Translations under genes and position numbers: made by a program
In this document: piece after piece, positions 1 to 11,061 of the stretch
Numbering within the stretch: position 1 is the stretch's first letter
Layout: each line of letters opens with the position of its first letter
NCBI GenBank assembly: GCA_029876055.1
Contig: CM056875.1
Span: forward strand, 310,001 to 374,000
Direction of reading: 5' to 3'
Length of the DNA: 64,000 nt
DNA from: Madurella fahalii
Lineage: Eukaryota; Ascomycota; Sordariomycetes; Sordariales
Notes under the pieces: model-generated
What the model was told of the DNA's origin: nothing
Database searches by the model: none
What the model saw: the letters and a program-made list of their open reading frames with translations, nothing else

Positions 1-854
1 CTATTGCGAGGTCAGTGAAGAGCCGGCGGTTCGCGGGGTAAGAGGGTGCTCACATGTTTGATGGAGCTATCCTGGTTGATACGAAACAGATTAGCCACCT
101 CTCTGGTCGCGAAGTCGAGGTTCTTGCCCGAGAGGTTGTGGAACTTCTTGACAGCCATGACCCTGCCATTGGTCACATCCAGGACCCACCACACGGTGCC
201 GTATGAGCCGCCGCCGACTCTATCGCCCTGTAGGTATTTCTTTGTCCGCGAGTTGCTCGGCCCCATGGTGTACGGCTCGTCCTTGTTTGGGAATGCGTAC
301 AGCCCGTCTGACTGCCACTGGATCTTGAACTGGTACCACTTGTCTTGGCCGAGGCCGAAACGGGGGTTGATGCCCCGAGCAACCAGGACAGATCTGGAAT
401 TGGAGCGCAACTTGATGGTGTATCCATGATTGTGCGTGATGGTTTCGACGGTGCCGTCCTCGGAGTGGTCGTACAACAACACCGCGCCCGTCTCCTCGAC
501 GAGCTGGAAGGAAGCGTGGACTTCGGATATGTGGGGCGAACCTTTGCCGCTCGCGCCCGTGTTGGGCAGGTATATATCGGTATCGCCACAGCCCAGCGTG
601 AATATTTGCTTGTCGGGATTCGAGAAGTCGATCCACAGGCCAATGGTGTTATGGAATCGGCCGCGCAGGCCGTCGTTTTCGGGGAGGTCGACGGCCTTCC
701 GCGCGGCTGGGTTCACGGGCGCAAGCAAAAAGGCTGGTGTATGGGGCTCAAGAGGCGTTTCCGCTCCGTCAGTGTAGTAACCTTCCTCCATCGTCGGCTG
801 TTGCGTGGAGGACCAGGGAGGGGACGCATCAGGGGAGCACAAATGCGGGGCCAA
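1..854 (-). CDS. FHA domain / protein kinase, 5' part (partial at window edge)
   Basis: Partial gene running off the left edge. The translated first exon (ends at 54) has an FHA-like region from about residue 65 to 190 (phosphothreonine-binding family), followed by the start of a Ser/Thr kinase domain: a glycine loop GGGSYGTV and the ATP-anchoring lysine in VMAVKKFH. A clean intron fills bases 53 to 1 on the minus strand (GTGAGC donor, CTGAC branch, CAATAG acceptor), so the next kinase exon lies outside. FHA plus kinase is the layout of Rad53/Dun1/Cds1-type kinases and of related fungal FHA-kinases; which one cannot be told without the catalytic core. The start could be at 854 or at the internal Met at 791 (MEEGYY). 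It is divergent from the SDHAF4 gene across about 1.2 kb. Confidence 0.8.
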
Positions 855-2076
855 CTTGGGCGGCCAAATGAGTATGTCGTTACAATCTGCCCAGACGGTG
901 CCATCGATCCCACATGATCCCTGGGTCTACTCGTTCTCCGAACGGCCGCTTGAATCCTGGCGGGGTGCTGAACCAGGGCACCGCGTCCGAAGGGGGTCTC
1001 GTGGGTGTGAATCACTCGACGGCGAGGGTGGAAGTTGGGTGACTCGCCCAGGAGGGTGCCGCTCCGTTAGATGCATGGCAGACCTCGCATATGCTGGGGC
1101 GCGGGGGTACCCGTCAGTTGTTCCGACTGCTGAGCCGGACATGAGCGCAGCCGGGAGCGTATTCATTGGCCCCAGCAAGGGGTCGGCATGGGCCAAGCGC
1201 CCCTTTAGGCAGATGGTACGCCATCAACCGCAAACTGGACAGCTACTGGACAAGGCTACCGGGTGCGTTTGGGCTGGGCTACAGCATTTGCTGGGCCGCC
1301 AATGGTGGTCCGGTGCGAGGGCGCCATTCAGGCCGTAAGTCCAGCCCGTTGGGTCTAAATGGGTCCTTTCCTTTGGAATTTTCAACTTTGTCAATCGTAC
1401 ACTGTGCGCACACCAACAGCGATGGCACGTCCCACCGAAACGTAGGAAACGAGAGAGCCTGCATTTTGCCATTGCCGCCACACACGATTTTTGTGGGCGG
1501 ATGGGCGAGTGTGGATTGGCGGGCCTCGGTGCCGACACACTCCGTCGACTAAACATGAGAGCATCGAAGATTCAATAAGGGGATCTGGAAAAGTTATGTC
1601 GGCAGCCGTCCCGGCTCTCGGTGTAGCAAAAGCGGGAGGGGGTGAACCGTTCCAATAAAAATGAGCCATTGAGCCATTGCAATTCTCAGCTGCCGAGCTT
1701 GGACCTTCTCCAGCAAGGGAGTTCAGGGTGTGGGGCTGCTCTAGAGCTCGGGATCAGGCTCGCGGCGGGGGATCTTCAGCAAGCTCATGCTTATCGAGCG
1801 TCGCAGGACCCACACGCCAAGGGCATAAGGTAGGAGAGGTTGCCCTGGTTCCGTCATTGACCTCGGATGCCCGGGATTATCCGTCGCGGAACTGCAGGTG
1901 CCCGGGCTTTGGCGAAGCTAAGGTACCTTACCTATCACCGCAACCCTTCGCATCGCACCAACAAGCAGCTCAAAAGTCCAACAAAACAAGCCAACATTCC
2001 GTACGACCGGGGAAGACACTGCGTAACTCTACCAACCCGTGCATAAATCTCCACTTCAAGGAAACCGGAACCCAAC
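855..2076. promoter_or_regulatory. Shared intergenic region between divergent FHA-kinase and SDHAF4 genes
   Basis: About 1.2 kb between two divergent starts. No coding signal of its own; the open frames here are short. It presumably holds both promoters. No canonical TATA box is evident near either start. Confidence 0.5.
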
Positions 2077-2610
2077 ATGTCCCGCCTCCTCCGCTCGGTT
2101 CCCCGGTCCCGACTCCTCCGCCGCCTCGACCAGAGAGCGGCCAGCGCCACAAGCCTCCGCTACGCAAGCAACTTCCTGCAGAACCATCCGTCGCCGCCCC
2201 GGCTGCCCGCCGACCAACAAGCCGAGTTCGAGCGCCTCCAGCGCGCCGCCGAGGCCGCTCTCTCCTCGCACAACACCATCCAGCCCTCCGACTCGGCATC
2301 GTCGTCGTCGTCGTCGTCGTCATCGCCGCCGCCGCCGCCGCTGCCGCCATCGCAGCAACCGCTGACCACCTCCCGCCACGTCACCTCTCCCTCCTCAAAC
2401 CCCGCCCAGCAGGCCCAGCAGCATACACAAGCAACGGCGCAGGATCCGAGCGCGGGCAGCTTCAGCGGCGGCATCAGGCAGGGCGCGCCGCCCGAGTTCG
2501 AAGGGGACAAGAACCCCAAGACGGGCGAGGTTGGGGGTCCAAAGAACGAGCCGCTTCGATGGGGGAGCGCGGGGGACTGGAGTTATAACGGGAGGGTTAC
2601 CGATTTTTAG
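2077..2610 (+). CDS. SDH8: Succinate dehydrogenase assembly factor 4 (Sdh8 family), mitochondrial
   Basis: Single-exon gene of 177 residues. The N-terminus (MSRLLRSVPRSRLLRRL) is Arg/Ser-rich without acidic residues, as in a mitochondrial presequence. The C-terminal 45 residues carry the SDHAF4 signature: FEGDKNPKTGEVGGPK, then EPLRWG, DWSYNGRV and terminal TDF. This family binds the flavinylated Sdh1 subunit in the matrix and helps assembly of complex II. Between presequence and signature lies a lineage-variable linker with a nine-residue serine run followed by a proline run, encoded by TCG and CCG triplet tracts. The longer overlapping plus-strand frame starting at 1677 is a shadow. The Met at 2077 is chosen because it gives the presequence. 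Confidence 0.92.
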   Translation: MSRLLRSVPRSRLLRRLDQRAASATSLRYASNFLQNHPSPPRLPADQQAEFERLQRAAEAALSSHNTIQPSDSASSSSSSSSSPPPPPLPPSQQPLTTSRHVTSPSSNPAQQAQQHTQATAQDPSAGSFSGGIRQGAPPEFEGDKNPKTGEVGGPKNEPLRWGSAGDWSYNGRVTDF

Positions 2611-2991
2611 ACTTTGGGGGAAAAGGCGTGGATGGGAGCTAGGAAGTTAATTTTTAGTGGTCCCAGGCCGTGACTTCTTCTCTATCCGCCACTGTATTGT
2701 AGCTGTACGATATTGTTGTTAAGCCGCCGCAACCATACAAAAAGCATACAAGAATCTGCAACCCTACAAAGCTGCGCATGCTCGGGCTATCGCCATAGTC
2801 ACAGCTAGAACTGGACCCAGGTCATACAATCTCCCACAAGCTTTACACGACAAGGGCGTAAAGCGAAAAAAAGAAAAGAAAAGAAAAAGAAAAAGCCAAA
2901 CGTATAGTATGGTATCGAGTACAGCACAACAAAACCTTTGGTAGACTAATTCTAGTACAATCCGATCCGTAGAAGCATGTAGCGACACTCT
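2611..2991. other. Convergent 3' intergenic region
   Basis: 380 bases between the tail-to-tail SDHAF4 and RXT3 genes. It contains an A-rich AAAAG tract near 2865-2895 and presumably the 3' UTRs and poly(A) sites of both. No gene seen. Confidence 0.5.
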
Positions 2992-5900
2992 TCACGCCTC
3001 GGCAGCAGCCGGCTTGGCTTCCACCATGTTAGCCGTATCCGCTTCGTCATCCTCTTTCGCCTCTCCGCCATTCTCTTTGATTGCATCTTCCTTTCCGGCA
3101 GCCTCCTTTTCAGCAGCAGCAGACCCATTCTCTTCCTCCTGCCGCGGCTCCTGCACCTCCATTTTATCGCTGCCCTCCACATCGTGATCCCGTTCACTCC
3201 CTTGCCGCTGTTGCCTGTCCCCGCCGACCCCCGGGCCGCGATTCTCCTTGTCCCCCTCGCTAGGCGGCTTACTGCTCGCCGTCGCACTAGACTGCTTCCA
3301 CCACCCGCCGGGGAGTATCTCGCCGTGCTGCTTCTCCCCGACCCCGTTCTCCCTACCGGTTTTATTACCATTACCACCCCCGCCAACCGCGACATCTCCG
3401 TTCTGTGCCCCCCCGGCCCAAGCAGGCGTGAGCGCCACCTCCCTCAGCGCCTTGCGTATCCTCTCGCGCCGTACCTTGCCCCGGAGCCGGTTCTGCGACT
3501 CACCGCCATTGACCACCCACCGCAGCCCGATAATCATGAAGCTGATCCCGTCGTGCACGGCCCGCTGCCGGGACCCTTCCCCAACGCCGTCGCCATCCCC
3601 CACGGCTCCCCCAAACTCCCTGCTCTTGATCCCGAACCTCGTCGAGGAAGCATACTTCTCCAGGCGCGGGAGGATCAGCAGCGTGACGTGCAGGTCGCGA
3701 TTTGCCGGCACCTGCATGGGCCCGCCCTTGGGCGGCTCCGTCAGCACCATCAAGTTGCTGCTGCCGTTGCTAGGGTTCGATTGCTGGGCCGTCCCGCCCA
3801 CCCCCTTGACGTCCGACACGCTATACCCCTCATCCAGCCCCAGCATACTGACATCCACCTCCTCCGGCCACTCGCCCCTGATCCAGCCGGCATGGATGCA
3901 TGCCGCGATGACGTCCGAGTCGTCCGTGTACACGTCCGTACCCCACAGCGCGCGCCTGGACGTGATCTCCTCACGCGCCGCAGGAGTCAAATGCTCCTTG
4001 CCGATCTTCATCGTCAGGGTGCAGTTCTCTTTGCCCTCGATCAGATCCCACGGCAGCGGCTTTGGCGTGGATGAGTACCCGGTGCGAGGGGGACGGCCAG
4101 TACGCGGGTCCTGCAGACGAGCTCGTTTGAGAATGGGCTCGTACACGACGTCGCCGAGATGGGCTCGCGGCCGGTCAGCGACGCTGTCCAAGACTGCTTT
4201 GGACGAAACAATTTGCCGCGGTTTCTGCATAATGACGGGAGATGGGCTACGTGGGGGTGGTACGGGCCTAGCGTTAGAGTTGTTGGCGATGGACCGGGGC
4301 GCTGCATGATGATGATAGGCGCCGGACAGTTCCTTGGCTAGGGCCGATGTTGGTGAGGGAACGGGCGTCGAGCCTTTGACACCTTTGAAAGAAGCGCTGC
4401 CTGAAACAGCCGGTGACGGTATCTGGTCCAGGGGGTGATGAGGGTGGTGATGGTGATGGTGATGACTAGAGATTCTGTTAGACCCGTACGACACACATGG
4501 GGAACGGGTAACGCGTACTGGTGATGGTGGTGAGCATGCGACTTGGCCTTTTTCGCACGATTCCCTATGGGCGTCTGCCTGCCTGTGCTGCCCTCGTCTT
4601 CCCTTGCGTCCTCTTCTTTCGGCTTTCTACGCTTTCCGCGGCTCGTCTGCTTGACCATCTCGGCGCTCGACTCCTGCGGTGCTCCCTCCAAATCATCGCG
4701 ACGAAGCAGGCTAGAAGGACCGTACGAAAGCTGTGCTCCGGTGGGGATCGGGCTTGATATTGTACCAACGCCGCTGCCAATCCCCGAAAACATGCGTCCG
4801 AACTCGCTCTTGATCCCCGGTTCACCAGCTGGACCAGCGAGCTGGGGCTGGGCTCCTTGTACAGCTTGCGGGAGGGGGGAAATGCGGCCCTTGCGGTTGA
4901 TCTCCTGGATCCCCAGTAGGTTCCGCTGGTGCCCATGTGGTGTGCTCAACTCCTCCATGGCTCGACTCCGGGGTGCGTCGTACATCGAAGGTCCGATGTT
5001 AGCGTAGGCGACTGACGGTGGAGGAACCGCAGCCTCCTCCCGGCTACGCGGCGGCGGCTGCTGCTGTTGGGATCGGTCAAGGTGCATCATATTCATGCGC
5101 TGTCGGTCTGGAGAATCATAAGACTGAGGGTGTCCTGGACCCGACGGGGAGATGCCGTGCTGGTGATGTGGGTGCGACGGTGGTAGATGGCGATCAACTG
5201 GCGCCGATCCATACGGATGCGGTCCGTTGTAATGGGGTGCCGTCGTCGGCGGGTAATCTTGATGTCTCGGGAGGTGCATAGCAGGATCGTAAGGGGCCCG
5301 CGCCGGCTCATACCCAGGTCTTGACCAGTGGCTTTGGTCCCTAGCGTCTGCTGGCCCCATGCCGTAGGGCGACGCCCTCTGCTCCATCTGCCGTGCGTAC
5401 TCTTGTTGATGCATCCCGTGCGGCCGTGACGGGTCCACTCCAGACATGACCATTTCCCGACGCTCCCTTTCGCGAAAATCCATTTCCCGCTCCTGCCTCT
5501 CTCGCTCCTGCCTCTCTCGCTCCTGCCTCTCCCGTTCCTGCCTCTCCCGTTCTTGCCTCTCCCGCTCCCGCTCCCGCTCCCGCTCCCGCTCCCGCTCCCG
5601 CTGCTGCCGCTCCCGTTCCTGACGCTCTCTCTCCGAGAGGTATCTCTGCTCTTCATACTGCATCACCCTAATCGGACGTTCCGGGTTGTATTCTTCGGAT
5701 TGTCGAGGCTCTTCCCGATGCCCGTACATCTCAGCTGGCGTCCTGCCAGCCTCCACCGGGCGTGGTGGCGCGGCGCCCGGGTATCCCTTCGGTGGGCTAA
5801 TGGGCCGCAGGGGCGCCGTGCTTCCAGCCATCCGTCCAGACTCTCTGTTTTGTTCCCCCACAGGCAGCGGTGGCCCCCTTTGAGAATATGCCTGCGGCGT

Positions 5901-6722
5901 TCCGTACCGTTGCATCTCGGGAGTCGAAGCATAGGCGGGCGGTGTCGCAGCGGCGGCTGCTCTCGGGTCCCGACTCTCGTACACCCTGTGGTGCTCGGGG
6001 GTCTGCGGCCGTCGGTAAGAAGCGTAGTCGGACACAGTTGTCGGGTGCATTCTAGGAGACGCGTGCACGGACTGGCTGTAGGACGGTCCAGGGGCCGTTG
6101 AGGCCGCAGGAGGATACTGTTGGGGCGCGGCTGGTTCCCTCGTAGGGGGAGGACCACCCAGCATCGAAGAAATCGACATGCTGCTGCCAGAGCTCCCGGT
6201 TCTGGGCAGCGTCTCCAATGCGGGCAACTCGCGTCCCCTTGGGAATGCGGTAGGGGGGCCAACCGAGACTGGCGGCGGACGCGGCTGTGGCAGGCCATAG
6301 GGTCCGCCTAGCGAAGGGGCACCCAGCCCTTGGCCCTGCTGCTGCTGCTGCTGTTGCTGTTGTTGTTGCTGTTGTTGTTGTTGCTGCTGCTGCTGTTGTT
6401 GTTGGTGTTGTTGGTGTTGCTGGGGGGGCGAGGTGGGTGGCGGCATCCCGCGAGTCATGGTGGGTCCCGACGTTATGGAGGACGTGCTTTGGTGTCGAGA
6501 ATGCGTTGTCGGCGGCATCGAGCCGGGCCCGGGTTCAGCAGGGTACTGTCGGGACGAGGGATAGTAAGGCGGCGGGTCGGACGGCTTCCGCGTGTGCACT
6601 TCGGAATACGGAGCGGCTGTCGACGGGGGATGTGACGGCGCGGGTGGGAAGGACGGGCGACTGAACGGCGAGGCGGCGTTCCGCGAAAACGGGAGTTGGG
6701 GTGGCGGTTGCCTCGGGTCCAT
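2992..6722 (-). CDS. RXT3: Rxt3-family histone deacetylase complex subunit
   Basis: Two exons (6722-4519 and 4465-2992) give 1225 residues. The 53 nt intron has donor GTACGC, branch TCTAACAG and acceptor CTCTAG, and splicing joins a histidine-rich run in frame. The conserved Rxt3 block lies at about residues 882-1080: LTMKIGKEHLTPAAREEI, then ALWGTDVYTDDSDVIAACIH, HAGWIRGEWPE and GISFMIIGLRWVVNG. Rxt3 is a subunit of the Rpd3L histone deacetylase complex in yeast, so this is a nuclear co-repressor component. The N-terminal 730 residues are disordered: a long polyglutamine run (codons at about 6337-6420), proline-rich stretches and an extended Arg-Glu repeat (about 5480-5640) likely to form a charged helix. 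Much longer than yeast Rxt3, as usual in filamentous fungi. Confidence 0.9.
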
Positions 6723-8315
6723 GGCGCCCGACTCTGGTTGCCCGAAACAATCCTTTGTTTGTGCCCGAAATTTTTTCTATGCAGTGACTGGTTCGGCCTG
6801 TCTCGAGCGAGCAGGGCACTGGATCGCGAGTCGACGGCTCAAGACACACGGAAGGGTGTTGAGACGCGTCGCGTTGGGCGAGGCGAGCAGCCTGTCGGCG
6901 TGAATCTCAGGCTTTGACTTTGGCAAGGAGGAATGAGAGCCAGCGCCAAACCGCGCGAAGCATGATAAATTTTGCGCCCTGTCTTTTTGTCTTGGCCTGG
7001 GAAGAGGGAAGGTTGGATCAGCCGACATGCAGATTTGGTTCCGCAATCCGACCCAGCTCTAGATGGCCCGAGCTTGGTGTGCCCAAAGGAAAGGCCCCTG
7101 GCCTTGATTGGACGATTGGCGGTTGCACGGACCGGGGAGGGGGCGCGAGAAAAAAAGAGCCGGGCGAGCAGGGATTTGGGGTTGGGACTAGCGGTGTTTG
7201 ACAGCAGGGGGCTTTGACGCCAACGGCGCTGGATCGTTGATGACAGCCCTTTTATTCTTTTTCTTTTCTTTTCTTTGTTTTTTCTTTTTTTTTCCCTCTT
7301 TTTTTCGGTATCAAGATTGCTCCCAACCACCCACCAGGGACGCCCAGGCACAGGTTCCGTAGATGTTCAAGGTTTCATGCCCAATCTCCGATTGGGACAG
7401 AGCCCACAGAACAACGTCCTTGAGCGAGGAGCTGCCTTGGCGCAGAACGAAACTGTGAGCTGGGAAGACCCCGGCATGACAAAAAGAGGTGAGTCGCGGC
7501 GGCAGATGCAAAACCAGAGCGGGACATAGTACGGTCCATACCCAGTGTAACGTTCTGTTGGAGGCTGCGACACCGACTTTGGGGAACTGGACTGGGACAG
7601 ATTGGCGCATGAGCGGCAAGTGCGGGGTCCTTGCGGAAGGACCCCGAGGCCATCGAAGCTCACAATAATCGCTACGTAACGCCGGGTCAGTCCGGCAACA
7701 GAACGAGCCGATGTCAAGCTGCCCTGGGACGGGAGGACAGGTGGTTGCACACAGTTGCACGCAATTCTTATCGTGCATCTACATGTTTTTGTGTCACCCG
7801 TTGGAAAATGGCAATGTTGCTTTACTTGGTTGGCGGACGGGGCGAGAGCAGCCGCAGCCACATTCACACATCCCGGTTTGGTGTACAGCACCTCGACAGG
7901 GAGAAAGACTCTGTTCGACGTTGGAGGAAACCAGCGGGGCGGGGTTCCTGTAGCATGGGGCCACCGCCGGCTTGTTCCCGCGGCGCGCCGTCAGCCAGGG
8001 CGAGCCAGCCCCGCTACGTAACACCGCTGGCATTGGGATTTCGGCCTCGGCATCCTTCAAATTTCGAAAGATGACACACCCCAGGCCCCGCCAAATGACA
8101 GCATTCCTCCGACCAACGAGCTACTTTGGCCATTGCTCGCCGCCATACCTCAGGTATGCAAATGCAAAGTCAGAGTGACAACCCAGAGTGACAACCCAAA
8201 GCTACCTGAACGGGCTCGAGCTAGCGCGTTGGTCACAAAGCGTCCTTGCTAGTGATGACATCCAATTATTGCAAGTATCTAGCACAGGCCATCATTAAGA
8301 TTAAGATTAGCTTCC
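6723..8315. promoter_or_regulatory. RXT3 upstream region with long polypyrimidine tract
   Basis: 1.6 kb upstream of RXT3 (minus) and downstream of the sedolisin gene. It contains a nearly pure T/C tract at about 7249-7307 on the plus strand and a short tandem repeat of AGAGTGACAACCCA near 8171-8199. No convincing gene; open frames are short and lack family features. Confidence 0.45.
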
Positions 8316-10144
8316 TCAGGCGTTCGGAACCCCCGGCGCCGCAATCCCGAGCAGCGCATCGAATTTTGGCGTGCCCAGCCCCGTCACCGGGTCCCACCCA
8401 ACCGTGGCATCCCACCGGGCGCCATTCCGGAACTCCTTCCTCTCTCTGCAGCCGGACCCGGCCCCGTCCACAATGTCAGTAAACGCGGCAGAGTTGTTGT
8501 ACAGCCACGGGTTGAGGAAGCCGAGGGACGGCTGGCCCAGCGTCTTCCTCGCCGCGTTCAGCAGGATCACCATGCCGGCGACCACGGGCGCGGATGCGCT
8601 AGTGCCCGCCACGAGCTGGTGTTGCCCTTTGTCGATGACGGCAAAGTTAGACGCCTGCGCCGACACGTCCGGAATGCCACGGCCTGACCGGTTGAAGTAT
8701 GCCGAGTATCTGTCGCCAATCTTCCCGAGATATTGAGACACCACATCCCTCTGCCACGTGGGTTGCTCGTAGTAGCTGCTGAAGCCGCCACTGGAGAAAG
8801 TCACGGCCTTTTCGGGGCCCGTTCCCGTCGTCCCCCCACGGCTGTCACCCAAGGGCAACCGGCCGGAAATGTGGGCTCAAAGTGGGTGGAATTGTCCGTG
8901 TTGCGGATGCAAGAGTTACCGGGTCCCGAGTCACCAGACGCAAACAGTACCGAGACGCCGCGGGCACCCAGCTGCATAAACATGTTGCACACCTTTAGTG
9001 CATAGTCTCGCGGCACCGACTGCTCCTCCTCCCCATACGAGACCGAGATGGCCTGGGGGAGCGCCGAGTCCGGCACCCTCGTCATGTATGTCAACCATTC
9101 GAGATAAGGTTCGTTGGTGCCAGGTGGGGTGGGTTGGTCTGCCGTCGGTATCAATGGCCCACGCCCGCTCGTGCTGTACTCGAGGATGGGGATGGGGTGG
9201 CTGATGCCGAGGATATACTGGATGTCGAGGTTCGCCTCGGCTGTTGGGTGTCAGTGCCCTCGCATGGACGGTTGCGGAGGAAGCATGACAGGAAAAAGGA
9301 TCTCACTACTGTCATCAAGGCTGGTCTGGTCGTCCAAGCCCCCGTTCACGAGCTCAACACTAAAGTTCTGGCCCTGCGCTGCGGGGACATAGCGCTCTTC
9401 GAACAGCTGCAAGTCGGAATATCGAGCGTACTCTTCAAGAAACGAGCAAAAGGCAATCTTGTTTTCGGTACCTCCAGATGGCCTGTACTTGATGTTGTAT
9501 AGCGACTTGAGACAATCCGGCGTGACGGAACCGTTGCATGCAGGAGTGTGCGCCGCAGCAGCAAGGTTGGCTTTGCTATTCGGGGCAGGAGCCGTAACCA
9601 CTGTCAGATGCGAGGCGAATCGTTTCAAAATGCCCGACTTGCGCGCACCGAGCTGTCCGAACCGAGTGGTGGGCTGCACGAGATCGACGTGGGCGGCGAC
9701 CTCGTCTGGCACGCTGTACGAGAGAGTCCGAAGCTTGGGGCCGCCGCCTTCCGAGTACTCGTACCAGCCGAAGCCCGCGTCAAGCAGACCATTGGCGGTC
9801 CGCACCGTGGTCCCAAAGGAGACCATGTCATTGTCCACCCATGGTTGGATGCCGTGCCCGCGCAGCCATCTCCCGACAACCGAGATCGCAGCGGCCGACG
9901 GTGCAGTATACGACATCACCTCGTCGCGTGTCATGTGCAGGCCATAGTTTGGATGGCCAGGCGTAGACATCTCGAGCACTGCCTGCTCCAACGCGGCGGA
10001 CCGCTGCTGCTTGAGGGCGACGCGGAGCAAAACGACCTCATCTTCGGATGCCTTACTGACCTCCACCCAATCCTTGGGGACCGCTGCGAGTCTATCCATG
10101 ACACGGGCCGACGCTGCTGCCACGAATAGGAGATGCCACAGCAT
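8316..10144 (-). pseudogene. Sedolisin (tripeptidyl-peptidase-like, S53) with a one-base frameshift
   Basis: Secreted serine-carboxyl protease. Exon 1 (10144-9307) encodes a short signal peptide and the activation prodomain; a 66 nt intron (GTGAGA...CAACAG, 9306-9241) follows; exon 2 begins with the catalytic Glu/Asp pair in EANLDIQY, then the oxyanion Asp in FASGDSG, the catalytic Ser in GTSASAP and the calcium site in GWDPVTGLGTP. Every key residue is present. However the frame changes inside AVGG-TTG: the minus strand has six G where seven are needed (plus-strand C run at 8832-8837). Upstream frame hits a stop about 11 codons later. The reading therefore needs one extra base to be whole. 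Either a true null allele or a homopolymer sequencing error; near-perfect conservation on both sides favours a recent event or an error. Confidence 0.85.
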
Positions 10145-11061
10145 GGTTGAGGCAACTGTGTTCGGCGGCCAAGGTACTTGTCGAAATTAGTCAACCGGCT
10201 TAGGCAGGTTGAGGTGTTGTCAACGGCTCCAAGGACGTCAAGTCACCTCTGGCCGCCTTCCGCGTGTAGAGGCCACGCAACTCCTCCCAAGTACTCCAAG
10301 ACCGCACAGATGGCTGGAAAGAGCACTCGGACGGTAGGTATGTACCCGAACGCGGCCCGCACCGATCCACCTTGTGGCGCCCTGCCGCACTGTTCCGGCG
10401 CTTGTGTCGTAAGTGAACCGTGTGCGACGATGATAGGGAAAAGGTCTTGCGTATGCGCCTCCCTCTCCGCGACGCGACGCATTCCGTCATGTGTGCCAGG
10501 GCTTATCGGCATGTGCTTGCTTGCGGCATCCGGTCCGGCCGCCTTAGCGCGTTTCTGCCAGTCAATCTCTTCGGTCTCCCTCGCGAGCGTTGGAATTCCC
10601 AGATCTCACGACGCGGGATAATCCGCACGAACGAATACGGACATTTCTTATCCTACGCCTATAGCCCGTGCATCCTTCAGGGTGATCAAGGGAGAGAGCT
10701 CGTTCGGGCCAAAAGTCCCATCGTACAACGGCAGCCAACCGCGTCACAGCCATTTTAATGTCACGTCTATCAGGATCCTGCGTATCGTGCAACTCCGCAG
10801 AGATGGGAAGTTTAACAGATGGATGTAATAATACCATCTCATTGCGCAATTAAAACAATCGACCAGGTTAGATGGAAAGGGTTGGAATCCATCCGCTTCC
10901 AGTAGGGGGGCCGACTTTTTCCTCGGTGCCCACTACTCATGTGTTGTGTAATTCCAACTACAGAAACAACAAAAACCATCCAATACCAGAAACAATAATA
11001 TACCTATAGCATGATACATTCCTACCAGGGAGAACAGCCCGGTTCCACTCCAATATGACAT
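10145..11061. promoter_or_regulatory. Intergenic region: sedolisin promoter and transporter 3' end
   Basis: 0.9 kb between two minus-strand genes. It must contain the sedolisin promoter (proximal to 10145) and the 3' UTR of the transporter (distal). The part around 10820-11010 is AT-richer. No gene seen. Confidence 0.4.

Noticed and set aside
1677..2588. 303-codon plus-strand open frame
   Set aside because: Overlaps SDHAF4 in another frame, no family features; opened by GC-rich codon bias and TCG/CCG tracts.
3184..4309. Long plus-strand frames across Rxt3
   Set aside because: Antisense shadows of the Rxt3 coding exons with Pro/Arg-rich composition.
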